Shown piece after piece: positions 1 through 6,110 of a stretch of DNA of 6,641 bases; within the stretch, counting starts at the first letter, position 1; the number at the start of each line of letters is the position of its first letter. The position numbers and the translations under genes are program-made. The stretch lies in the NCBI GenBank assembly GCA_937911845.1, contig CALDQF010000395.1, positions 1-6,641 on the forward strand, in the 5' to 3' direction. The notes under the pieces are model-generated. The model did not search any database. It saw nothing but the letters and a program-made list of their open reading frames with translations, and was not told the DNA's origin. Source of the stretch: an uncultured Phycisphaera sp. (GTDB taxonomy: Bacteria > Planctomycetota > Phycisphaerae > Phycisphaerales > SM1A02).

Positions 1-333
1 GTTTCTGAACTTCAAACCGAACGAGATGAAGCGGCTGCTGACATCCCGAAAGACGTGCTCGATTTGTACAACACGCTGTGTAAGCAGCACGACGGTGAAG
101 CAACCGCACATGTTGAAATCGAGAGCTTTCGGCACAAAGAGTTCTCCTGCAGCGCTTGCAGCATGCAAATCCCCTTTGCCATCGTGTCCAAACTATACGC
201 CGGTCTTGGCCAAGTTCAGCAGTGCACCAACTGTCCCTGCATCATGCTTCTTGGGGAAGATGTTCGAAATGAACTGGACAAAGATTCCAAAAAGAATGTC
301 AAACGTCGCGAGAAGGCGGCCCGAGAAGCCTGA
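1..333 (+). CDS. C4-type zinc-ribbon protein, C-terminal part (5' end outside the window)
   Basis: The frame is open from the first base, so this is the last 110 residues of a longer gene; a GTG at 55 is internal, not a start. The fragment has an ELQTERDEAAADIP-x-DVLDLY segment, which resembles the end of the coiled-coil hairpin in PF02591-type proteins. A zinc ribbon follows, with Cys50-x2-Cys53 and Cys75-x2-Cys78 separated by about 21 residues that include a QIPF motif. These proteins usually have a long N-terminal coiled coil, which would lie upstream. Their role is poorly defined; nucleic-acid or protein binding is usually proposed. The second knuckle reads CTNCPC, where most members have CxxCGR, so there is a fifth cysteine (Cys80). 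The tail is lysine- and arginine-rich. The gene converges on nrdR with a 26-base gap and no clear terminator. The family call is good; the function is unknown. Confidence 0.8.
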   Translation, partial: VSELQTERDEAAADIPKDVLDLYNTLCKQHDGEATAHVEIESFRHKEFSCSACSMQIPFAIVSKLYAGLGQVQQCTNCPCIMLLGEDVRNELDKDSKKNVKRREKAAREA

Positions 334-359
334 CCACCCCAGCGGACGTGCCCTGTCGG

Positions 360-842
360 CTAGAACAAATCTGATTCACCAGCTGGAGGGGAACGATTCG
401 CCTCGGCCCGGGCGGCTTCCATCAAATCGCTGATGGTGGCATGGTCTTCATAGACGCTGACAAATCGGACGTACACAACTTGGTCAAGTTCCCTCAGCCC
501 TTCGGCCACGCGGCGTCCAACTTCAGAGGACTCAACTTCGCTCTGGAATTCCTCTTCGACGGCGCGGACGACTCGCTCGACCAATTCCTGTCGAGCGACT
601 TCAGGGACCGGCCTCTTCCCGCAGGCAATGTCGATGCCCTGCAAGATCTTGCTTGGGTCAAAAGCCTCGCGGGAACCAGATCGTTTCACCACACGCAACG
701 TACGTGCCCGCTCGGTTCGTTCCATGGTTGACCATTTGTGGCCACAGCTCACGCATTTGCGACGACGTTTGATCGCCGACCCCTTATCCGCTTTTCGGGA
801 GTCAAACACTTCGCTCTTGGCACCACATCGAGGACAGTCCAC
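360..842 (-). CDS. nrdR: Transcriptional repressor NrdR
   Basis: A 160-residue protein matching NrdR in length and order. NrdR represses ribonucleotide reductase genes by binding NrdR boxes, and its ATP-cone senses ATP and dATP. The N-terminal zinc ribbon has Cys3-x2-Cys6 and Cys30-x2-Cys33, with the family's DSR (14-16) and the basic run KRRRKC (25-30) between the pairs. The ATP-cone starts at VVKRSGSREAFD (51-62) and runs to about residue 140, with KILQGI and CGKRPV as usual. The RFVSVYEDHATISDLMEA stretch (near 126-143) is the usual end of the cone. The start is GTG at 842: family members begin M-x-CPxC and no upstream in-frame start exists. There is no obvious Shine-Dalgarno site, and a promoter-like sequence would give a leaderless message. 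The gene is divergent from thrS. No reductase gene lies in the window, so its targets are elsewhere. Confidence 0.95.
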   Translation of the reverse strand: MDCPRCGAKSEVFDSRKADKGSAIKRRRKCVSCGHKWSTMERTERARTLRVVKRSGSREAFDPSKILQGIDIACGKRPVPEVARQELVERVVRAVEEEFQSEVESSEVGRRVAEGLRELDQVVYVRFVSVYEDHATISDLMEAARAEANRSPPAGESDLF

Positions 843-848
843 GACACT

Positions 849-877
849 ATTCGACGCGGAGATGAGCCCAACGTCAA
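849..877 (-). promoter_or_regulatory. Candidate sigma70-type promoter for nrdR
   Basis: On the minus strand TTGACG (877-872, five of six to the -35 consensus) is followed after exactly 17 bases by TCGAAT (854-849, four of six to the -10 consensus). The predicted start point, seven bases past the -10 box, is the G of the nrdR GTG codon, so the transcript would be leaderless. This fits the lack of a ribosome binding site. It is a pattern match only, and the -10 box lacks the important A at its second position. Confidence 0.3.
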
Positions 878-902
878 GTGTTCCCCCGTACGATGTGGAT
901 CT

Positions 903-2993
903 ATGCCTATTCTGACGCTTCCAGATGGTTCTACCCGCTCTTTCGACGGCCCCGTGACTGGGGCCAACTTGGCCGCCGACATCGGGGCCGGGCTGGCCAA
1001 AGCAGCCCTAGCCATCACCGTCGATGGTGAATCCCGAGATCTGGAGTACCTGATCGAAACCGATGCCGCCGTGAGCATCCTGACCGAGCCTCGCAAAAAT
1101 GCCGAGCCCGATTCAGCAGCCCTCGAACTGCTACGTCACTCCACAGCGCACGTGATGGCAGAAGCCATCCAACGCGTGGTCCCCGAAGCGCAACTGGTGT
1201 ATGGCCCCCCGCTGGCCGATGGCTTCTATTACGACATCGCGTTCCCTGAAGAACGTCCCCTCCGAGAAGGTGACTTCGAAGCGATTGAAGCAGAGATGGC
1301 CAAGATCGTCGCGGAGGACCGTCCGTTCACCCGCTACGAACTAAGCCAAGGTGACGGCTTGGAGAAGCTCCAATCAGAGGGAAGCAAATTCAAAATCGAC
1401 AACGCACAACGGGCTCTTGCTGCCGGATCATCAAGCCTCTCTTGGTACGCCACCGGAACCCCAGGAGAACACTGGGAAGATCTTTGCCGCGGGCCCCACT
1501 TGCCATCAACCGGACGAATCGGGGCCTTCAAAATTATGTCCTTGGCCAGCAGCTACTGGCATGGAGATGCTGACTCGGATCGACTGACTCGAGTCTATGG
1601 GACATCTTTTTTCCGCAAAGAGCAACTTCAGACATACTTGGATACCAAAGAAGAGGCCAAGGCACGCGACCACCGAGTGTTGGGGAAAAAGTTAGGCCTG
1701 TTCCACCTCGATGAAACTGTGGGCAGCGGGCTGGTCTTGTGGACCCCGAACGGAGCCACCCTTCGCCAATGTTTGCAAGATTTCATCACCGAAGAACTCG
1801 ACCAACAGGGATACCGGCAAGTCTTTACCCCGCATATCGGTAAACTTGACTTGTACCGCACATCTGGGCATTTCCCGTACTACCGAGAGAGTCAATTCCC
1901 GCCAATCTTGGACAATGAGCTGATGGGCGATTTGGCCAAAAGCAGCAGCAATGGTGCTGACTTTTCCGATCGTTTGGAATCTGGAGAGATCGATGGCTTT
2001 CTGCTAAAGCCCATGAACTGCCCTCACCACATTCAAATCTACGCGTGTGAACCCCGTTCCTATCGTGACCTCCCGGTGCGACTTGCGGAATTCGGGACCG
2101 TGTATCGCTGGGAACAATCTGGCGAAATTGGCGGTTTGACCAGAGTTCGTGGATTCACCCAAGACGACGGGCACTGCTTCTGCACCGAAGAACAGGTCCC
2201 CCAAGAATTGCAGGGCTGTTTGTCACTGGTCCGAACAATCTTTGAAGCTTTGGGCATGACAGACTTCCGGGTACGAGTGGGACTTCGTGACGCCGACTCT
2301 TCGAAATACGTCGGAGAATCTGATCGTTGGGACCGCGCTGAACAAGCCTGCCGCGATGCAGCCGCAACCCTTGGCGTGCCCTTCACTGAAGAAGCTGGCG
2401 AGGCTGCGTTCTACGGTCCCAAGATTGACTTTGTGGTCCGGGATGTCATTGGCCGAGAATGGCAGCTTGGAACAGTGCAAGTGGATTACAGCTTGCCCGA
2501 ACGATTCGATCTCTCCTACATCGGCGCCGACAACAAACCTCACCGCCCGGTGATGATCCATCGAGCTCCGTTCGGCTCAATGGAACGATTCTGTGGCTTG
2601 TTGATCGAACACTTTGCCGGTGCGTTCCCAACATGGCTCGCTCCGGAACAAGTTCGAGTCCTTCCCATCAGCGACAAGAGTGCCGATTACGCCGGACGTG
2701 TCCATGCAGATTTGCGTGGATTAAGGCTGAGATCTCGGCTGGATGATTCTGCCGATCGGGTGCAAAACAGAATCCGTCTGGCCGCCGAGGACCGCATTCC
2801 TTGGATGTTGGTGGTTGGGCCCCGAGATGAGGAAAACGACACGGTCAGCGTCCGGATGCGGGGCATCCCCAAAGACCTTGGGTGTGTTCCACGCGAGCAG
2901 TTCGTCCGAGCCTTGCACGAGGAATCCACAACCAGGGGCCACCATTCAGTCGCCGCCCAATTCTTCCCCGAGGCGACTGAAGAATCATCTTGA
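903..2993 (+). CDS. thrS: Threonine--tRNA ligase (ThrRS)
   Basis: A 696-residue class II synthetase that charges tRNA-Thr in the cytoplasm and edits mischarged Ser-tRNA-Thr. The ATG at 903 is chosen because MPILTLPDGSTRSFDG aligns with the start of the E. coli TGS domain; the frame stays open upstream only by chance, antisense to nrdR. Domains: TGS (about 1-62); editing domain with His79-x3-His83 and Cys195/His199 (CRGPH); catalytic core with zinc ligands Cys373 (KPMNC), His424 and His553; motif 2 YRWEQSG with Arg402; motif 3 GSMERF with Arg562; anticodon-binding domain from about 580. All key residues are present, so it should be active. It is longer than the 642-residue E. coli enzyme, mainly through about 25 extra residues between SGH (321-323) and Cys373 and a C-terminal tail of about 20. 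No clear Shine-Dalgarno site precedes the ATG. infC follows on the same strand. Confidence 0.97.
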   Translation: MPILTLPDGSTRSFDGPVTGANLAADIGAGLAKAALAITVDGESRDLEYLIETDAAVSILTEPRKNAEPDSAALELLRHSTAHVMAEAIQRVVPEAQLVYGPPLADGFYYDIAFPEERPLREGDFEAIEAEMAKIVAEDRPFTRYELSQGDGLEKLQSEGSKFKIDNAQRALAAGSSSLSWYATGTPGEHWEDLCRGPHLPSTGRIGAFKIMSLASSYWHGDADSDRLTRVYGTSFFRKEQLQTYLDTKEEAKARDHRVLGKKLGLFHLDETVGSGLVLWTPNGATLRQCLQDFITEELDQQGYRQVFTPHIGKLDLYRTSGHFPYYRESQFPPILDNELMGDLAKSSSNGADFSDRLESGEIDGFLLKPMNCPHHIQIYACEPRSYRDLPVRLAEFGTVYRWEQSGEIGGLTRVRGFTQDDGHCFCTEEQVPQELQGCLSLVRTIFEALGMTDFRVRVGLRDADSSKYVGESDRWDRAEQACRDAAATLGVPFTEEAGEAAFYGPKIDFVVRDVIGREWQLGTVQVDYSLPERFDLSYIGADNKPHRPVMIHRAPFGSMERFCGLLIEHFAGAFPTWLAPEQVRVLPISDKSADYAGRVHADLRGLRLRSRLDDSADRVQNRIRLAAEDRIPWMLVVGPRDEENDTVSVRMRGIPKDLGCVPREQFVRALHEESTTRGHHSVAAQFFPEATEESS

Positions 2994-3033
2994 ATCTTGC
3001 CGAGCCTCTGTTCCGAGGGTAAGGTTTCCCCGA

Positions 3034-3063
3034 TCAGGCGTGCGGTCACGCCTGAATCCTTTT
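3034..3063 (+). terminator. thrS-infC intergenic hairpin (terminator or attenuator candidate)
   Basis: TCAGGCGTG (3034-3042) and CACGCCTGA (3047-3055) form a perfect 9-bp stem with a CGGT loop. AATCC and four T residues (3060-3063) follow. The T run is short and starts four bases after the stem, so this is a weak intrinsic terminator or an attenuator rather than a strong stop. Outer pairs are also possible: AAGG 3021-3024 with CCTT 3058-3061, and AGGG 3016-3019 with CCCT 3067-3070. These would extend the fold to just before the infC ribosome binding site. A leader structure for infC control is an equally good reading. Confidence 0.5.
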
Positions 3064-3073
3064 GCTCCCTATT

Positions 3074-3077
3074 GAGG
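3074..3077 (+). promoter_or_regulatory. Shine-Dalgarno site GAGG for infC
   Basis: GAGG ends 8 bases before ATC at 3086, ideal spacing for initiation there. Neither the TTG at 3062 nor the ATG at 3140 has a comparable site at a workable distance. This site decides the choice of the ATC start. Confidence 0.6.
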
Positions 3078-3085
3078 TATTCACC

Positions 3086-3754
3086 ATCGCACGCCGACTA
3101 GTCCGTGGCCCCCATCAACCTGCCAACCGTGGCCCTCGTATGAACGATCAAATTCGGAAGAATCCGATTCGGTTGATCGATGAGCAGGAACAAATGGTCG
3201 GTGTGATTGACACCGCGGAGGCATTGGACCGAGCTCGCGAGTTGGGGCTCGATTTGGTTGAGGTTGCTCCCGACGCTGATCCACCCGTTTGTCGAATTTT
3301 GGATTACGGCAAGTTCCGTTACGAACAATCCAAAAAGGAACGAGCCAACAAGAAGAATTCAAAGACCCTTGAACTCAAGAGCATCCGCTTGGGGCGATCT
3401 CTCAAAATTGGCCAGAACGACATCGAGATTCGAATCCGTCAAACCCAGAAGTTCTTGCTCTTGGGGCACAAAGTGCAAATTGTGCAACGCTTCCGAGGCC
3501 GTGAGGTCACACTGACCGACCGAGGTATGGAGCGGCTGGCTGACATTGCGGATCGACTCGCCCCATTGTCCAAAGTCGAAGCTCCACCTCGACGCAACGG
3601 CAGGGAACTCGCCATGGTCTTGGCACCCGACAAAGTCAAGATTGAAAAATGGAAAGCGGAAAATGCCGAGTTGGCCAAGGCTGCAGAAGAGGCCCCTGAG
3701 ATTGAAGAAGATCTGAACGAAGTCGAAGAAGACGAGGCCACTGACTCAGACTGA
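3086..3754 (+). CDS. infC: Translation initiation factor IF-3
   Basis: IF3 binds the 30S subunit, prevents premature 50S joining and checks the start codon and initiator tRNA. From the ATC at 3086 the product is 222 residues. A basic leader ARRLVRG...RGPR precedes RMNDQIR (18-24), the start of the folded N-domain. The IF3 signature PPVCRILDYGKFRYEQSKK lies near 66-84. The C-domain carries KSIRLG, QRFRGREVTL and ELAMVLAP. An acidic tail of about 34 residues (15 Asp/Glu) makes it longer than the 180-residue E. coli protein. The start is ATC because GAGG sits 8 bases upstream, and because infC is the classic gene with AUU or AUC starts that allow IF3 to repress itself. The alternatives are ATG 3140 (204 residues, where M replaces the usual I of RINxxIR) and TTG 3062. 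Identity is certain; the start is probable. It lies 92 bases after thrS; rpmI and rplT do not follow. Confidence 0.95.
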   Translation: MARRLVRGPHQPANRGPRMNDQIRKNPIRLIDEQEQMVGVIDTAEALDRARELGLDLVEVAPDADPPVCRILDYGKFRYEQSKKERANKKNSKTLELKSIRLGRSLKIGQNDIEIRIRQTQKFLLLGHKVQIVQRFRGREVTLTDRGMERLADIADRLAPLSKVEAPPRRNGRELAMVLAPDKVKIEKWKAENAELAKAAEEAPEIEEDLNEVEEDEATDSD

Positions 3755-3766
3755 ATCAGTCACTTT

Positions 3767-3797
3767 GGGTCAGAGCTTTACGAACGATCCCTTTTTT
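3767..3797 (+). terminator. Possible weak terminator after infC
   Basis: GGGTC (3767-3771) can pair with GATCCC (3786-3791) with one bulged T and a 14-base loop, directly followed by six T residues (3792-3797). The stem is weak, but the T run and the position 12 bases past the infC stop fit. The rest of the 89-base gap between the convergent infC and the transporter gene shows nothing else clear. Confidence 0.3.
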
Positions 3798-3843
3798 CTC
3801 TTCCCAAAACCAGCATTTCAGCCGCCCGGACAAATCCAGAGCC

Positions 3844-5226
3844 TCATACCTTGGTTGATTCCCAAGCACGGCTACGGAACCGCAACGCAAACAGCACGGA
3901 TCGAAGGGTCAGTTCCCCCATCAGGGCCCACCACACGCCAGCAATGCCCCACTCCAATTTGACTCCGAGCCACCAAGCCAATGGCAATCGGACCAGATAA
4001 CTGCACCCCGTAGTTATAAACAAACACCAACGGGTATCGCCTACCCCCCGCAATGCCTGGCGCAGGACCATAGTGATGGCGAAGGGAATCTGAAAGACCC
4101 CAGCGATGAACAGCAGACGTGGGACTTCTTCCAAGTGAAGAGGGTTGTTGGAAACCAACCTCGTTAGAGGCAGGCCAATCGTCATGAACAGGATGCCAAA
4201 GGCGCCCATGGCTGCCGAGGTGATCCACACACACAGCCAGACGGCCCGGCGTGCCTGGGCGGGATCATTGGCACCGAGATACTGACCCGCCAAGGTGCCC
4301 GCCGCAGTGCCAATCGCAAATCCCGGCAGGAAGGAAAATGCTTCCCATTGCACGGCCACAATATGCACGCCCTGCAAGCCTTCTTCCAGACCTCGGCGCT
4401 GCCCAATGGTGGCGATGAATTGAAGAATAAAAATATTCACCGACCACATCGAGATACCTTCAGCGAACGACGGCAAACCAATCTTCACAAAGCGTCGCAG
4501 CATGCCTCGATGTTCATCGCCTATACGCCGCGGAAATTGAAGGTCGGTCGTCCCACGCAAGGCGATAATGACCATCAAAATGGCACCGCAGTAGTGAGCC
4601 ACTGCAGTCCCCCAAGCGATGCCATCCACACCAAGACCACCCCAGTCTGGGTGTGCCAATCCTGCTGAAACCACGGCGTTCACAATATTGAGCACAATCG
4701 CCGCCAGGGCCGGGCGCAAGGTCTCTCCAGCCCCTTGCAAACTCATCGAGGTGACCATGAACAGGCCCGCTGCCGGCATCGACAGCGCAACAATCCCGAT
4801 GTACTGACGGTAAAAGGAATCCGCACTCGGCGACAATTCCATAAAACGGCTGATGGGGTCCGCCCCCAACCAGAGAATGGAGCCAACCACTGCGCCCCAG
4901 ACCAAACTGAATTCCATGGATCTTCGCAAGGCAACCCCGGCCTCATCGGCCCGGCCCGCCCCCATCGACCTTGCGATAATGGCCGATCCTCCCACACCCA
5001 AAGCCGCCATAGCGATACCAATAAACCATCCGACGAAAGATCCAATTCCGATGGCATCGAGAGCCGCAAGAACCTGATCCTCAGGCAAGCGTCCCGCGAG
5101 CATCTTGTCCACCATGCCAACCATGGCTTGCAAGAACTGCTGTAAGAGCACCGGCAAGGCGACCACTCGGATCGCACCGAATGTCGATAAACCCGCGAGT
5201 TTGCCACTGCGAATTCCCGACTTCAC
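3844..5226 (-). CDS. MATE-family (NorM/DinF-type) efflux transporter
   Basis: From GTG 5226 this is a 460-residue, very hydrophobic protein with about a dozen membrane-spanning segments in two similar halves, the layout of MATE cation-coupled exporters. Typical stretches are ALPVLLQQFLQ in helix 1, the loop DKMLAGRLPEDQ, GIGSFVGWFIGI in helix 2, GLGVDGIAWGTAVAHY in the first half, KIGLPSFAEGISMW opening the second half, and GIAGVWWALMGEL near the end. MATE proteins export drugs or metabolites using Na+ or H+ gradients; the substrate here cannot be read from sequence. GTG 5226 is preferred because GGAG lies 7 bases upstream and the start overlaps the upstream stop as GTGA. An ATG at 5277 would add 17 residues but overlap the upstream gene by 55 bases without a clear ribosome site. 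It is the last gene of the minus-strand operon and is convergent with infC. Confidence 0.9.
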   Translation of the reverse strand: MKSGIRSGKLAGLSTFGAIRVVALPVLLQQFLQAMVGMVDKMLAGRLPEDQVLAALDAIGIGSFVGWFIGIAMAALGVGGSAIIARSMGAGRADEAGVALRRSMEFSLVWGAVVGSILWLGADPISRFMELSPSADSFYRQYIGIVALSMPAAGLFMVTSMSLQGAGETLRPALAAIVLNIVNAVVSAGLAHPDWGGLGVDGIAWGTAVAHYCGAILMVIIALRGTTDLQFPRRIGDEHRGMLRRFVKIGLPSFAEGISMWSVNIFILQFIATIGQRRGLEEGLQGVHIVAVQWEAFSFLPGFAIGTAAGTLAGQYLGANDPAQARRAVWLCVWITSAAMGAFGILFMTIGLPLTRLVSNNPLHLEEVPRLLFIAGVFQIPFAITMVLRQALRGVGDTRWCLFITTGCSYLVRLPLAWWLGVKLEWGIAGVWWALMGELTLRSVLFALRFRSRAWESTKV

Positions 5227-6110
5227 CGGGTGGCTCCAATCCGTACCAGGGTCCGAGCTCGGGGTTGTTGCCACCATTGGCCCACTTCATCAAGAGCCAA
5301 GACCCGTTCGGCGAGTCCGTCTGCGCGAAGCGTTCCTTTGACGAGCGCGTCCAATCCAGAACGAACTGGCGAAGCTGCGGAAGGCAACACGGTCAATTGC
5401 TGTCGAAAGAGGCTTGAGAAGTCAGCAGAGATCTGCGGCGAACGCGCCAAAACCAACCGACCCCGCGGCCGCAACAATTGCAAGAGATTGGGGACATCCA
5501 ACGCACCATCAAGCAAGACCAGCAGATCTTGATCACCGTGCTGACCGACCTCCGACAAAAGACGCGTTCTGATGCCCCGCCGTTCTGCCTCTTGCAGGGT
5601 GGATTCACGCTGGCACAACAACCGAAATCTGCTGTCTCGTTGCGACCCAAGTTCCCCGGCCAAAATCGCCGCGGCACTGTCACCCACCACACTGACAAAA
5701 GGACGATCACCCGGAACCACGGAGCGCATTGCCCCGAGAGCCGTCGCCGCTTCAGAAGACCAAATCGCCACATCAGGGTCAACATCGCTTGGCAGATCAA
5801 TGAGCAATTCTTCGGCACATGACTGACGCTCAGCCAATCCCCCCTCATCCTCACCCCGACCAGGACACCGACGCTGAAGACACGCTTCCGACAAACCATC
5901 GATGCAACTCGAGCAACCTCGACAAGGCGCATGCGGATCACTGATCACAAGGCCTCGAGATTCGTGTTGCGCAACAAAAACCCCACCCGGAGTCCGCCCT
6001 TCAGTGGATGAATCTGGCATCGGAAGAAGGCATCGAATGGGCTGGATGTTGGCGTTTGGGATCGATGACTCAAGCTCGAGTCCACCGTTGCGTCGGACCA
6101 GCCGAGTCAC
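5223..6110 (-). CDS. Compact, eroded zinc-dependent dehydrogenase-like (MDR) protein
   Basis: A 295-residue member of the medium-chain dehydrogenase/reductase family; typical members have about 340. The clearest mark is the structural zinc lobe Cys63-x2-Cys66-x2-Cys69-x7-Cys77 (HAPCRGCSSCIDGLSEAC). Before it, Cys27 and His49-Glu50 (QHESRGLV) sit where the catalytic zinc ligands and the GHExxGxV motif usually are, but the flanking AGICGTD motif is absent and roughly 17 residues between HE and the lobe are missing. CAEELLI (98-104) matches the FAEY region. The Rossmann part starts at FVSVVGDSAAAILA (138-151), where the usual GxGxxG has become GDSAAA. LLRPRGRLVLA matches the later strand. Family membership is fairly safe; catalytic activity is doubtful, and binding or a changed reaction is possible. 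The start is GTG 6110, overlapping the upstream stop as GTGA; the end overlaps the transporter start in the same way. No frameshift or stop is visible, so it appears to be maintained. Confidence 0.65.
   Translation of the reverse strand: MTRLVRRNGGLELESSIPNANIQPIRCLLPMPDSSTEGRTPGGVFVAQHESRGLVISDPHAPCRGCSSCIDGLSEACLQRRCPGRGEDEGGLAERQSCAEELLIDLPSDVDPDVAIWSSEAATALGAMRSVVPGDRPFVSVVGDSAAAILAGELGSQRDSRFRLLCQRESTLQEAERRGIRTRLLSEVGQHGDQDLLVLLDGALDVPNLLQLLRPRGRLVLARSPQISADFSSLFRQQLTVLPSAASPVRSGLDALVKGTLRADGLAERVLALDEVGQWWQQPRARTLVRIGATR
5234..5237 (-). promoter_or_regulatory. Shine-Dalgarno site GGAG for the MATE gene
   Basis: GGAG on the minus strand lies 7 bases before GTG 5226, inside the last codons of the upstream dehydrogenase-like gene. 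Together with the GTGA overlap it supports translational coupling and the shorter MATE start. Confidence 0.55.

Noticed and set aside
738..902. Longer thrS start, adding 55 residues upstream of the ATG at 903
   Set aside because: This stretch is antisense to nrdR, and the TGS domain begins exactly at the ATG at 903 as in other ThrRS proteins.
2997..3025. Possible infC promoter TTGCCG-17-TAAGGT
   Set aside because: Only four and three of six positions match consensus; too weak to call without 5'-end data, though it would put the hairpin at the start of the transcript.
3740..3765. Inverted repeat TGACT...AGTCA around the infC stop codon
   Set aside because: Only five pairs, with a 10-base loop and no T run after it; likely chance.
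4348..5145. Plus-strand open frames opposite the MATE gene
   Set aside because: They lack family features and mirror the codons of a clear membrane protein on the other strand.
5393..5941. 182-codon minus-strand frame inside the dehydrogenase-like gene
   Set aside because: It is rich in Trp, Cys and Arg with no domain pattern, while the overlapping frame has the MDR zinc lobe and coupled ends.
5940..6110. Frameshift explaining the missing catalytic part of the MDR gene
   Set aside because: I translated this part of the minus strand codon by codon; the frame is unbroken from GTG to the zinc lobe, and the short N-domain aligns in one frame.
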